64,000 nt of DNA, taken from positions 1,061,179 through 1,125,178 of the forward strand of contig BCHH01000007.1 in assembly GCA_001599595.1 (NCBI GenBank), given 5' to 3'. Made by a program: the position numbers and the translations under genes. The DNA is from Beverwykella pulmonaria (Eukaryota; Ascomycota; Dothideomycetes; Pleosporales; Melanommataceae). The notes beneath the pieces are model-generated. The model searched no databases and was not told the DNA's origin. It worked only from the letters and a program-made list of their open reading frames with translations. Shown one piece after another: positions 10,488 to 23,281 of this stretch (the stretch's first letter is position 1; the number at the start of each line of letters is the position of its first letter).

Positions 10488-12991
10488 GTGCGTTGTTCTT
10501 TTCCTCTTCTTCCCCGAGCGCCACTGCCGCACGTGGCCAGGAGGCTGCCAGGGAAAAAAGCATGCTGGAACACGCGTTATCGCAAGCTGGCATCCGGCCC
10601 AAACAATTTCAACACCTCCGCCAGAGCTGAGGTTCTGCCGCACACCCCAGGCGCTGACTCGAATGCAGATGTGAAGGACGATGCAAGTGCGCGTGCACTG
10701 CGCGATCGACGGAAACCGACCAGGATCCCTCACCGAGCCCACGCACCTGGATCCTCGCTGCGATCGCCTGCACAACGCTACCCTGTCGTCTCCTGCAGCC
10801 CGCTCTCCCCATTGGTTGCAGTCCATTATCTCTTTTCCAGTTCGTTGCATGTTTTATTTTATTTTTTGCTCGTCCGCCAGCCATTTTCATGTCGGCTTCG
10901 TGCGCATTTAGCACGGCGTTCTGGCGGCCTGGTCTCTGGTGTCACCTTGGAGTTGGATGGAGTCATGGGCGGGAATCTCGAAACGACTGTTTTCCTTCGT
11001 GCCTGGGTTCTTTTCTAAATTGGGCGCACAAAAGCAAGTGGTTCCTGCTCTAGACGGTTTCAAGCGGTGGCGTGGGGGGAAATGTTCCGTGTGGCCCACT
11101 GCGCGGCGACGTCTTGTGCGCCCTCTCACTGCCCTCTGCTGCCTCGCCATTGGGTGGTTGCCTTGTTTCAGCCAGGGCTTGATGGCTCTTCTTCTTGTAC
11201 CACCCCTTTACCTAGCCCTAATTTTGTATCACGGCCGGCCTGTTCCTTTCACCACGTCTCTATTTCCTGCTCTTGTGTTTTTGGTCCTATCATCTGGTAC
11301 CGTCCATGTCAGCATCTTACGTCGCTAGCCGTGTTGGCGCGCTCAAAGCATCTGGTACTTTCTCCTCCTCCTCCTCCTCCTCCTCCTCCTCCTCCTCCTC
11401 CTGTTCCTCGACGCTAAAGTGGGGACGCTGTTTCACGCGCCTCAGAAGATAAGCCTTGGCAGCTCAATAGAGAAGTTCACAGAAAAAGATGATGATTCCA
11501 GACTCACCTCTGCAGCCACCCGTCTATGAAGCCGCTCCTTGACCAGAACAGCGACGCCTACGCTCTGGTCACACGTCCAATTACCCTGTTGAGCCACCCT
11601 AATCATGGTACTAATTTCCTCACGTCATGATCGGGTCTTGATTGCAAGGTCTTGTTTGACCGCGACGACCTGCAAGCCGCATCATCGCCTCGTCCTCGAC
11701 TGCGACCAGGGGCCCTGGTAGGCGTCTCCTCGGACTCGTATACGATGGCTCGACGAAACGCTATTACACAATGATTTTGCAGCAGCTGCACTCTTTCAGA
11801 GGCTCCGACTCCTGCCCAGGATTTGCACGAAGCCCACGATTCCTTCGCGTTTGATGAGCGGAGTCTGACAAGATCATGAGAAGAGGCGGAAGGCAGGCGA
11901 AGGGTTCGCCCAGGTTACAGCGCGGGTATGCTTCGCGCCCTATCGACCCACCAGACGCACCTCCCTCCCACCATCTCGAGTGCATGCGGCCAGGGGGGAT
12001 TTATCGTGCATGTTGGCGTCGCTGAGGTCTTGACCGGACGTGACGGAAGGGGGATGAACAGCGAGCCGCTCCGTGTGTAGTGCGGGGAGTTTCCTCCTTT
12101 CTACAGTAGGAGCATGGGCTTGCAGGCGGAGGGATCAGCATCGCCACTAGCTTACAGACTGACCGGTAAAACAGTGTGCCAGCCTCGTCAGTATGCGAAT
12201 GCGAACGCGGGGTTGGAGCTGCAGAAGCGGATGGGAGTGTGTAAAGGTGTACAGGGCCGCTGCAGTAACGGAGGACTAGGCTCAAAGATAGCATACGTAG
12301 CCACATTGTTGATGGAATGAGAATCGTGTAATTAAAGGAAGCTAAATTGGTGCAGTACTCATACCCATCATTAGGTTTCCACGTTCCCCGCAATCAAGCA
12401 TCACGTGCGCACGGGCTGTCAGTCCCAGGTTCTTCTTTCCACACTCGGCCATCGAACTCTGGCACTCAAAGAATCCATTCTCCGACGTGCCTCTTCTCCC
12501 ATAATGCTTTGTCAGTCTTGCCCCCAGCTTCGCCATGATGTATCATCCTCTCCGATGCTGCCTGCAAACTCTATGCGCCTCATGCAGGCGGGGAAGCTCC
12601 CTCTCAGCTATCAGTCGCAAGACATGTTCCAAGCAGCGAACAATCTCACTTCCAGCCGCTCATTGATGCGTCTAGCCGGTCAATGATGCGCGGACTGTCA
12701 AACAAGCCATAATCTGTCAGCCGTACGATACCCTAATGTAGCTAATGTGGTTTTGGCCCCCAAATGTCCAGCTCACATATCAAGCTACGCTGAGTTTTCT
12801 CTTGCAGCTCTGCACACCTCTGTCTCAGCTCTCAGCCTTCGACAACTGTTCAATATAGGAAGAAGCAAGGCAGCGTAAACTTGATTCCTACTCCACCCAC
12901 GACATCTTCTCTACGCTAAAAATCCTGAAGGTATGAACAGATCTATGGTATGTCTAGGTCTAGATAGCTAACATGCCGAAACAGCGCAGCC
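10488..12991. other. Intergenic region: probable 3' UTR, microsatellite and calpain promoter
   Basis: Apart from the CTC microsatellite listed separately, no gene is supported. Open frames here lack domains and overlap on both strands. Just before the calpain ATG a small 5' UTR intron is possible (GTATGT at about 12950, acceptor AACAG at about 12984). Confidence 0.5.
11361..11402. repeat. (TCC)n microsatellite, about 14 units
   Basis: An uninterrupted trinucleotide run of TCC/CTC covers about 42 bases in non-coding DNA. It is a polypyrimidine tract on the plus strand. Confidence 0.95.
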
Positions 12992-15730
12992 ATGTCCTCC
13001 GTAGCCGGCGACGACGACACTAAGGCGCCCCAAGAACTCCTAAACGAGTTCTGGGAGAACCTCATCACCAAGAAGCCTGGAAAAGTCACCAACATCTTTC
13101 CCTCGAGCCTCTACGCGAACCTCCTCCCGCCCCACCGCAAGCCTGGCCCTTTGAAGGGCAAGAATGCAGCAGAGTCATACCAGGTAGCCGCCGACGAATG
13201 TCGGGCTCGCGTCAAGCGCATCGTCCGAGAATGCCACCGTACCAACGAAAAATTCACAGACCCCGAGTTTGACATCGAAAGCGACCCAGGAAAGAATTGC
13301 TTGGAGGGTTTGATGAACTGGTACAACGATTCATCGTCTGGTGAGGCTCCAGTCAGTCCCTGGTCATTAGGCAACGCTCTGGCCACCCTCGCAGAGAGCG
13401 GCCTGCTCACAACTCCGACACTCGATGTCAATATCGGCGCTGCGTCGAGGGTTCTAGATTTCTCAGCATCCAACAACAACAGCAGCAGTGGAGGTCCTGG
13501 ATCTGTGCATCGCATTGACTGGATCTTTGAAAATCCGTCTTTCACCGTCGATGGCTTCTCGAGCTCTGATGTGCAGCAAGGGCAAAATGGGGATTGTTGG
13601 TTCATCGCAGCTCTTGCCACCATATGCAGCAATCCGAGTCTGATGGACAAGATATGCGTCGAAAGGGATGAGGAATGTGGCGTATACGGATTCGTATTCT
13701 ACAGGGATGGTGAATGGATATGGACTGTGGTTGACGACAACCTTTACCTGACTGATAAGGATTTCGACGCATTGGGCGATGATTACGATCCTTCAGGGGT
13801 GAAGGAGAAGAAGTACAAGAAGAACCGCCAGACCGGCTCTGATGCACTTTATTTTGCGTCCTGCGCAGACCAGAACGAGACATGGTTGCCACTACTCGAA
13901 AAAGCTTTTGCTAAAGTCCATGGGGACTACGATTCCATTTCAGGCGGAATATCCGGAGAAGCTGTCGAAGACCTGACTGGCGGCGTTACGACAAAAGTCT
14001 TGACAAACAGAATTCTAAGCAAGGATCGTCTCTGGGAGGAGTTGCTGGAGGTCAGTAGCAGGTGGACGTTTCCCAGTTTCATCATCGCAAGGCTGATTCA
14101 GTAAAGGTCAACAAGCAATTTCTCTTCTCTGCCTCATCACCAAGCTCATACAGCGACGACTCCCATACGAGAAGAGGACTCGCTCTCGGTCATGCTTATA
14201 GCATCATCAAAGCCGTAGAGGAGGTGGATGAGGACGGCAAGAAACACAGGCTGGTGCTCATCAGGTATTAGATTTTCCTGTTATCTCGTACAAAGCGCTC
14301 ACGTTAGTAGAAACCCCTGGGGCAGGCGAAGCTTTGACGGCATCGGTGAATGGAATGGTGCGTGGTCTGATGGCTCAAAAGAATGGACTCCATACTGGAT
14401 GAAGAAACTCGACTACCGCTTTGGTGACGACGGACTCTTTTGGATGTCATATGATGATATCCGCAAACGATTTGATCTCTTAGATCGAACACGTCTCTTT
14501 GACAAAGACTGGACCGTTGTTCAACAATGGACAAGCGTTAGTGTCGCTTGGGTAACAGGATATCTAAACACGAAGTTCCTGGTTGAAATCAAGAAGGCAG
14601 GACCAACAGTCTTTGTTCTATGCCAGGTATGTATCTATGAATCGTTCCCCACCCAGCGTCCAGTCGAGGTGTGCTGACTTTGTATGTAGTTGGACGAGCG
14701 TTATTTCTGTGGCCTTGAAGGGAAGTACCGCTTTGATCTTCATTTCCTCCTGCAGAGCGAAAACTCTTCTGCAGGGGAACACATAGTACGAGCCCGCGGC
14801 GCCTGGTTTGGAAACCGCAGCATTTCCGCCGAGGTCGATCTCGAGCCCGGCAAATACGAAATCCTGCCCAAAATTGTGGCGTCACAGGTTTCTGACTCCC
14901 CGGAAGTGCATGATGTGGTCAGAAAACTCGCGCATGTAAACCCGCAGAAGCTGAGGCAGATCGGCATGAACTATGATATTGCCAACGCGAAGGGAGTCGT
15001 CGAGCTCAGCGAGGAAGAAAAGAAGAAGAAAGAGGCCAAGGCGAAGGAGGCCAAGGAGAAAAAACTCAAGGAGAAGGAAGAGGCCGAAAAGGAGAAAGCG
15101 GAGTTTGAGGAGTGGAAGAAGGAGAAGAAGGAACGAGAGAATAAGGAGAAAACTGAAAAGGAAAAAAAGGACGATGTAAAACCCGAAGGGTGCGTCGAGA
15201 AAGCAGCTCCCGAAAAGGCCGACGACGCGAAGAAAGAAGAGGTCGCCGCCTCAACCGAAGATGCCGTCAAAGACAAGCCCGCAGTTGAGAAGAAGGTGGA
15301 AGCTTCAGAATTGAAGTCAGCGGCGAAATCCTCACCTGAAGACAAGGAGGCCATTAAATCAGAAGCAAAGGAGCCCAAGCCAGAATCTGACCCTACTGAT
15401 GACGAAGGCGAAGATACTCCCTCGACAATGGATAACCTAAACACCCAAGCTTTAGCGGCACTAGCTCAAGGTAGCACAGGTGGCCCATCATTCGGAGCCG
15501 GCCTAGGGGGCCCTCCATCTGTCAATGGCGATGCTGCACCCCAACCTGCAGCAAATGCCCCACCGCCAGCAGACAACAAACAAAACCCTTGGAACGCCGT
15601 CTGCGTTCTTGGACTACGTGTGTACAGCATGGATCCTGAAGTTAGCATCAAGCTCGTCAAGCCGAAAGATGCGGAAGAGGGCGCAGTGCTGGATGCTGAT
15701 GGGTCGACGCCTGCTGGTGCGACGATGTGA
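12992..15730 (+). CDS. Calpain-type cysteine protease (family C2) with charged C-terminal tail
   Basis: Four exons (12992-14050, 14107-14264, 14311-14626, 14690-15730) encode 857 aa; introns are 56, 46 and 63 bp. The full catalytic triad is present: Cys202 in QNGDCWF, His382 in GHAYSI and Asn407 in RNPWG. The Asn motif is assembled across intron 2 (AG joined to A), which supports that junction. A calpain domain III (C2-like) follows, to about residue 615. There are no EF-hands. About residues 617-760 form a Lys/Glu-rich, probably coiled-coil or single-helix segment (repeats of KEK, EEE), then a low-complexity Pro/Ala/Gly tail. Calpains are cytosolic calcium-dependent proteases with limited, regulatory cleavage. 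This is not PalB/Rim13 by layout, because it lacks the MIT-type N-terminus. The start gives a good context (GCCATGTCC). Confidence 0.9.
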
Positions 15731-18349
15731 TGGGGTAAAAATTCTTCCTAACGAGCATTACTGAATAGTTGCTTTTGCGCTTAATGGGCTAAGATAGGAG
15801 GTAAATATCATGTCGTACCGCACTGTAGCGGTAGTAGGCAAAATTGGTAATTTAGAATCCGAATCCGAGTTGTGTAGTGTAGTTTAGGTGGCTAATCCCC
15901 ATATGAAAATGTATGACTTTCATCTTATCAATCTCCAATCTCAAAATACAGCCCGAAACAGGGGAAGTGTTCTGTAACCCGCAAAAGCAAACCACGATAC
16001 TGGAATCCTTTTATGCGATGCTGGCTCCAAACAAATAGCTTTTCCTCCCTCAGACACAAAATGAATATAGATTGATCCTTCGATGCCAGGGTAAAGGGAA
16101 TCCCGCGATTGGGTCCGAACGTTCGGTCACAAGAAAATCGAGGCAGTCGGCACATGGCTAGGATGGACGCGTCATTCACGGGACGCTTCATGCATGCAGG
16201 TGCGCGAATCGCGGTATCGTGGATCGCACGTGTGTATCAGGTCCTAAGATCGAGGACGAGGAGAGAGGCATGGGTAGACATGCATGTTGAAGCTTTTTTT
16301 TTTTTTGACAAAAGCTGTCTGTCCTGAGTTGGTAAAGTCTGGCATGTGTCCGTACGCAGGAGCGATACGGCGCAAAGTATGTCTAGCCTGGTATGGGATC
16401 ACGTGGTTATATCACGTGATGTCCGTGCACGGGCGCGCCTCCTTAAATATCGCTCGCGTTTGTACATAGATGAGCAGAGCAATAACCAGAAACCTGTTGC
16501 CCACCCTACTATCCCCGTACGCTGTGTACACCGTACAACTGTCTTATGCCTTGCCGACTAGTGCTCGCACCACTATGCAGCTAGCTGTAAGATCCCTATC
16601 AACAGTATGCGAGTTTAAACAGGGTCCATTTCATGCTCGTCAACCCTAGTTATTACACAAACAACGTACGAGCCAGTCCTCCCGTCTACAACTAGCGACA
16701 CGGTACGCAAAAGCGATATGGATGGAAACAGAAATGCCATTGTAGCCGAAAATGGCTAGTAATAATACGTCTCCACCCCCACGCTAAACAGCACAGCACA
16801 TCTGTGCCAACCTCTGCCCGAGATCTGGCAGGCGGATGACTGGCGCTTTTCATGCACATGTGTTCAGGGATGTAGTGGGCATCGCATTACTTGCCTATTC
16901 TGCTTGTGAAGTAGGTGGTGAGGCTTACATATATGCAAGCCTTGAGATGTGATTGTCTAGGGTCGAAAATGCCGCGCATCACCGATCTCAGATGATCATA
17001 ATACTGTGCATGCTGTACTGTGATAGTGGCAGTTAAGGAGGAGCTGAAGGGAAGCCCGTCATTTGTTATTGTGGCTGTCGATAATGCAAGGGCTCGGATG
17101 GCTTGATCGTCGATTGACCGCTAAGTTAGTGGAGATGGGGAGATCTTGAGCTGAACTAAATAAGGTTTGATTGAGTATGCATGTAGACGCGTAATTGGTG
17201 ATTTTTCGTGTATTTCACTGGGCTTCTAGCATTCCAAAAATGTGGCGTTATGGACCGCTGTAGCTAGGAGCAGAGTTAGGCCTATGGAGGGCATTCATTG
17301 CTTAGCGGGTGCCTGGCCTATCAGAGTGGAGTGCAGTCTCCACAAGTGAATAAGGCCTTGCGAACGTGTATCTTGGATCTAATCAGATAGGAAAGCTAGT
17401 TCAGTGTCAAGTGCTCGAGCTTGGAGGAAGGAGATATGTGTGATGAATGCGGTACTTCGAGACATCCGCGAATCTTCTTTGTAAATCAGATTCGATAATT
17501 ACAGAAGAGCTGTGGAATGTTACTCTGTGATGAAGCCGATGGTTCAGTGCGTGAGGTTGATGGAAACGTTAAGTGTGAAGGTCTGAATTATGGATGAGAG
17601 ACTTCAGGGAAACGAGCAGGTAGAGTCAACACTTATTCCAGTGAGGGATTATTTAGATGATGTCGGTATACCCGCCCGTGAAATGGGAAGGTCCTATAGA
17701 CGCTGTTAATCGACTGCCCGTGGGTTTCGCAGAACGCTAGTCCACGGCGGTGCAAGAGCGCAGGGTACGGTAGAAAGAGTATGGATTGCTTGTGACCACG
17801 AATCTTCTACGTAGCAAGGGCTAGCAGCGACGTCGAAGTCCTCTGCTAGCTTGCCAATTGTAGGTTTTGATTCTCGGGTGTGTCCTCCTTCTAAATTGCC
17901 GGGGCCGTATATTTATGCCTGTGCGGATCGCTCGCTTAATCCACCCAGTCCTCCTTCTGAGTCATTGTTATATACCGTGCAATCCACTGTAATACCAACA
18001 GATGAGTTAGCGAATCATAAAGATACGTTACTATACACGCATGCCATCTTTCTCCTTTGAGCGAACATTTGCAGGTCCGGTCTGCCTTTCTGTCCAATAA
18101 CAAGAGAGGGAGATTCAGGTTCACTTTCCATGCTAGAAATATGAGCTAATATTACCGTCTTTCAACGCCTTCACGGCTTGTATTCCCTCATATTTACAGT
18201 TGTTTTATGGATAGATAAATACAAGAAAACGATGGCTCTTATCGTACATACTTTGCGAAGAGCATTATACATGCACTATAAAGGTTCACTGAGATCAAAC
18301 CACGCTATGCTCTTCATCCCCACTCCATATTCCCATGTGCAACTCGTCA
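15731..18349. other. Gene-poor region
   Basis: No coding region is supported. Composition is more AT-rich than upstream. It contains a T-run at 16293-16303 and a pair of palindromic CACGTG boxes (separate entry). The right end is the 3' flank of the solute-binding protein gene. Confidence 0.5.
16400..16420. promoter_or_regulatory. Paired CACGTG (E-box) sites
   Basis: CACGTG occurs at 16400-16405 and again inside the perfect palindrome ATCACGTGAT at 16411-16420. Such boxes bind bHLH factors (Cbf1/Pho4/SREBP types in fungi). No clear gene starts nearby, so the target is unknown. A second pair lies at 21386-21391 and 21395-21400. Confidence 0.35.
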
Positions 18350-19550
18350 TCACAAAGCATCCACCAGCGGGCTCAACCCTTGCGCGGAGCCAATCCGATC
18401 TTCAAAGAAGAATCTCAACCTCCCCACCGCAGCCCTATCTCTCATCCACCTCGCAAACTCCGTAACATCCGTGCCAGGCATGTCGATAATGCCCGGATAA
18501 CCCTCTGGCGGTGCAAGATCTTTCCTGACGCCCCACGTCCCAGTAGCATTCTGGTGCTCGGGACTGAGCAGCCAGTTGTGGAGCAGCTTCGCGGACTCCG
18601 GGTGCGGCGCATCGGTGAGGATGGCGCCGGTTTGAGGCCAGGATGTGAAAGTGCCGTTGAGCGGGAACGAGATGTTGAGGGGGGAGGTGGGGAAGAGGCC
18701 CACAGAAGAGGTGAAGGTCGCTATGTATGTGCCGTTGGACGACGCGATGAGGGTAGCGGGGGTTTGTGTGCCGCGGACCCAGCGGGGGTTTTGGGCGAGG
18801 AGGGCCTCGAACCAAGAGTAACCGTACTGTTTCATGCTATGGTGGACGTATTAGTAAATGCGTGTGAGGGGAGGGAAGGGAAGGGAAGGGAGGTCTACAT
18901 GAGGTCGAATTGGTAAAGGACGGCATCGTCATCATTGGGGTAGGTGAGGACTAGTTTATCCTTGAACTCAGGCTGAAGGTAGTCTGTGTACTCCACAGGA
19001 ATGCTTCCATTGAGGTACTGCGTGTTGAAGATGTTGGACCATGCGTATACGAAGAGGCCCATGAACGCACCATCGTCATCCCTCAATGCTTCGTATATGT
19101 CTATTGCACATCAGCCTTCCTCTCCGCATGGCAACAAAGAGAATACTCACTTTCGAAGCCAACAGGCTTGTAGTTCAAGATGGCACCCTCCTCCTTCCAT
19201 CGCGGATAATCGTGCAGAGTCTGCAGGATGATGCTGTCCACATACACATTCTTGGTTGCCAATTGACGATCCAAATTGACGTCGTGATACTTGCTCAGAT
19301 CGACGGTAATGTTCAGCGTTATTCCTGGGAAGCGGGTCTCGAATGCTGTCTTCACGGCATCTTGTTGGTTCGTCTCATCGCCGCCATGCCACACGGTAAC
19401 GATCCCTCCTTCTTTGAGCGCTGCCTCGTATATCTGATCGAGAGTCCGCGTTTCAACGACAGGCGGAGTGTTGAAGCCGAGTTGAGGGGAGTAGGCCAAT
19501 GCTGAGGATGCAGCAATGGCTGAAAGAGCGAGAGACTTTAGGACCGACAT
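18350..19550 (-). CDS. Secreted bacterial-type extracellular solute-binding protein
   Basis: Three exons (19151-19550, 18899-19100, 18350-18836) encode 362 aa; introns are 50 and 62 bp. The start at 19550 gives a clean signal peptide (MSVLKSLALSAIAASSALA); an earlier in-frame ATG at 19583 would only add a polar extension. The mature part has the look of periplasmic binding proteins of the iron/polyamine ABC class (SBP_bac type): EAALKEGGIVTVWHGGD near the N-terminus, a FPGI strand, YYDV-like YHDVNLDRQ, then KDKLVLTYPNDDDAVLYQFD and a late hinge with SPEHQN. In bacteria such proteins deliver ligand to an ABC permease; fungi have no such permease partner at the surface, so the fungal role is open. 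The family appears in several ascomycetes and was probably acquired from bacteria (inference). The introns show it is long established. N-glycosylation sequons (NGT, NIS) suit secretion. Confidence 0.82.
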
Positions 19551-22186
19551 ACTGAAGGAGTCAAGGTACCAAGGATGATCCAATGAAGGCGGTGGATGGG
19601 AATTTGGCAGGACAGGACGGCCTTGAATATATATTTTTTTGCATCTCTTTAAACCTGGGCGGCTCTGTGCAAAACATTGTTAGTAATTCCATAGAAATAG
19701 GTGAGAAAGCGCGCTGCTCGCCCATCGGCCCGACACATTGGAACATGCCCCTTTTTCACTTCGGAAGACGTCAATTTGTCATTTGTAGGAGGGTTTTGTG
19801 CTTTGTGAACGAAATGTGATGGTCCTCGCGCAAAATAGATGCCCCTATCGGACCGACTGAAAATGAGCGGAATAGATATTTTGTAAGCGGATGGCAAGGC
19901 GCAGATATTCCGCGCTTAGAAACAGAAGAACTATCACGCCAGTGCAGATACGTACCCCTACCACAAGCTGGTATGCCCTTTCCCTTATCGTCGCTTCCAA
20001 GCAAATATTTCAGGGATAATGTGGATGTCCCATCTGCAAGTAAATGAGAACATAAACGAGGATGAATCCTTTGCCGTTATGTTGGTTCTCTTCTGTTGTC
20101 CTAATTAACCAATTCCAACAGCCATGGAATGCTCTCAAACGTGGCTATGGATAATGCTCTCTCGCCAAGTGGAGAATTGTGCTTATGTCGATACATACGT
20201 ATATTGGAAATAGGTCTCCTGCGTCCCACGGACTCGAAAACAGGACAAAGTGTCGTGATCCTTTCGATTCACCGGTCCCAGAAGCAGGGGCAGAACCTAC
20301 TTCAAGGCACCAGATATCGCTTCACGTCTTGGTGGGGAGATACAACTTGCACCGACTTTCGCATGGCCATCCGCTAACCACTATCACTCATCTTCTTTCT
20401 CCGGACTGTCGAGCATGTTCCACGCGGGAAGCCTCCAAATCTCGGGAGACTATATCCAACTTCTACTCAGGCCCAGCTCTCCCAACTCCCCATAACCTCT
20501 CAAAGACTCCGTACCTCTGGGCCTCGATGGCGGCGTCATCTGGTGGGCGAGTACACGGACAGCAGGGGTATTCAGCGTTTTCAGAGAGCAAGACGGCGAT
20601 GGTGGAAGGGATGGTACGGATATTTAGAGAGGTCGAGAATACTGCGAGCTTCCAAGAGCGAGAACGATCGACTTAACTCGGCTCACTCGGCTCGATTGAG
20701 ATAGTTGGAATGCCGTCGACGGCGGAACTATCTTGCGAGGAGTACAAACAGTTGAAAAACTCCGATGGAAGGATATAAAAAGCGTGTTGGATTGCATTGC
20801 GCGAGTTGTGAGGGCGCAAATCGAGTCAAGATGTGGAAACCAAAGTGACGGTGGTGTTGCGCACGCCACACTTACAGTACCGGTAAGCGACTACTCAGAG
20901 CTGTGGAGGTGCGATCACTCAAGCATTATAACCAATCATCGAACAGCCGGTCTCGTTCCATTCAAATATGTCTTCTGCCAAGCGTCCTCAAATCAGAGAT
21001 ATACGTTCATGCTTTAGACGGCTCACAATTGGATGCTTTTAGCAGTGTGTACCCTCCGAAATGTGCTCCACATCTCACCGGTGTAACTTGTACCCCTCAT
21101 CCTAATGCGTCCTATTTAACTTTTACCTCCTTGATGTTTGAACTTAACTTTGCGGCATTTTTTTGTTTTCTCCGAGTAGCTCATTTTGGCTATGTTGGGT
21201 AACACAGAAGACAAAGATTTGCATTTCAGGGGTGTTTGACACCGTTTGCTTCTGTTACGATGAGTGGAAGCAGTCAATCGTCTGATGGGTAAATGTTTAT
21301 ATGAGGAGTGTGAAAGCCGTGACGAGCTGACTGCTCGCACCATGACTATGGAGGGGAGCTAGCTGGAATAGGACATATGGGAGGACACGTGCGACACGTG
21401 ACAGCTTCGACCGTGAAATTTACTACAACGCATCTTCATTATCTCTGAAATTATGCCATTCACAGCAAAAGCGGTAGATCTACTCTTTTGTATGACGTTG
21501 TTTCTGGAATATTCTAGCTGTCGTTTTGCAGTCCTTTAACACTCTGCCTCCACACGATTCTACCACTCCAGCGCACACCGTCCAACCTATAAACCGGAAT
21601 GTCGAGGCGATTATAGGCTGCATCGATTAGGGTGGCTTTTTTGAGAGAGAATTTCGGAGATGCTTGATAGTCTCAGCCTCGGCGACACCACTTTTCATGA
21701 GCCGCACTTGGTAACTTGTTTGGTGTTCAGCCTTGCTGACACCATTTTTCATGAGCCGCACTTGGTAACTTGGTGTTCAGCCTTGGTGCCACCATCTTTC
21801 TAGCCGCATTTCGTGATTTGAGGCTCTCCTGGGGTGGTTCTTTGCACGGATCATTAATTTAGGCGAGGATCCGGATGCCTCAAGCAAGAGTTGTCTAGGA
21901 AGTCTGCCACAAGAGCAGCCCGTTTTGAAGAGATGGACTAGTAAGTCTCCCAATTGGTCAAAAATACTGGCTGATTAAGGAGTCAGTTATTGTAAAATTT
22001 ATTGCAGGATCACTATGCTATGAGAATGTGCTCGGTAAATAAATGCTCTTACCTTTAGTACTAGTCTATAGGCCCTAATTATGCCTGACAAATAACATAC
22101 CTTTCCCCTCGACATCATTATACTGTATGAGTGGCCAGCATAACAGAATGCCATGCTTGACAGACGTATCATGGTCCTTGGTCAAT
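19551..22186. other. Gene-poor region
   Basis: No gene is supported. It holds the promoter of the solute-binding protein gene, a CACGTG pair at 21386-21400 and the approximate triplication at 21673-21818. Short open frames have no recognisable content. Confidence 0.45.
21673..21818. repeat. Diverged tandem repeat, about 50-56 bp unit, nearly three copies
   Basis: Each unit runs CAGCCT-G...ACACCA-TTTTCATGAGCCGCACTTGGTAACTT...GGTGTT in outline. The first two copies are close (they share CATGAGCCGCACTTGGTAAC); the third is shorter and more diverged, keeping CAGCCTTGGTGCCACCAT and AGCCGCA. No reading frame runs through all copies. Confidence 0.8.
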
Positions 22187-22397
22187 ATGTGCCCCCTTTT
22201 ATATAACGCGCCCAGTAAGCCAGATTATTCTAGATCGCCGTGTGTATCTACGTACCGCATCCACAGACGTAGGGTGGCATGCCGACGGCGACACTGCTAT
22301 TACTGTCATCATCGACACGAGCAGCCTTGTCTTTACTGGCCTTCAGGTCTATTTCAGCTGGCAGAGCTTTCGTGATCTCAAGAACCGTTCGCATTGA
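22187..22397 (+). CDS. Small one-helix membrane protein, paralogue A (52 aa, predicted)
   Basis: Exon 1 (22187-22214) and exon 2 (22267-22397) join with a 52-bp intron (GTAAGC...CCACAG) to give 52 aa. A slightly later acceptor at 22272 keeps the frame too. The key segment WHADGDT is followed by a hydrophobic stretch and GLQVYFSW. The same pattern recurs at 23883-24047, where third codon positions differ but the residues ADGDT and GLQV-FSW are kept. That is what selection on a protein would leave. Topology is probably one transmembrane helix with short polar ends. I do not recognise the family and infer no function. The call rests on the paralogue comparison; alone it would be ignored. Confidence 0.42.
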
Positions 22398-23281
22398 GGT
22401 TCGTTCTTTACAAACGGATACATGTACCTGTAAGCGGGATGGTTGGGAGGGTATATGATGGTGTATTATGTGCGTATTTTGTAGGTTCTATTCTGCATGA
22501 TGTAGGTAACGTACAGCTGATATATAATGCAGTGGACTGATTAGCCGTGGTATATCCATGTGACTGGTAGTGGTGTCCTGGACCTACAGAACTGGCTGCT
22601 AACATTGAGCCTGGGAGATGGAGAGCCTACCCACTGGTCCTTGCCAACTGAGGTGGAGTGATTGTAGTACATGGCTTGTAAAGGTTGGAGTTAAGACCCT
22701 AAGCTGGAAGTGCTAGATGTTTTATTTAACATTCTACTCTTCATTGAGCTATGTCTTCTTTTCTTCCATCGCAGTGAAGTGGTCTATGAACCAAACAAAT
22801 ATTTTATCTATCATCTCCTACGAACAATACTTAGGCCTACAAACTAGACGCTACGTCAATCTTAAGGCTTATATGACTATAGGCTATTCTCCAAGAAACG
22901 TCATTTCAATTCAGAGCAGGTACATTCATACCAATGGACATCTGAACTCGATATTTCCTGGCCGACTTAACATCTTGCTGCCAATTCTTGTCGGCGGGAA
23001 TATTTCTTCCTCTTCCTCTATTATTTGGTAGGCTAGTCTGAACTACATGTATTACTCGTAACCCTGGGGCCCCATCCCAAAATCACTGGAAATCTTCAAA
23101 CAACTTATGTGCGGCACGCATCTGCTTTCTCGCGATATATATATATCTACCCGCCTTAGTTAAGCTGACTGGTACAGGAAGGGAGCTTGAAGAGGAACAT
23201 TGGAGAGAAAGTCAGCGCAGCAAGGGTAGGCGGTAATTATTCTCCAGAGCTATTCGAATGCAAAAAGACACTATCACAAAG

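Noticed and set aside
14971..15444. Ser/Phe-rich frame antisense to the calpain tail
   Set aside because: It is the mirror of Lys/Glu codons (AAG/GAG read backward as CTT/CTC).
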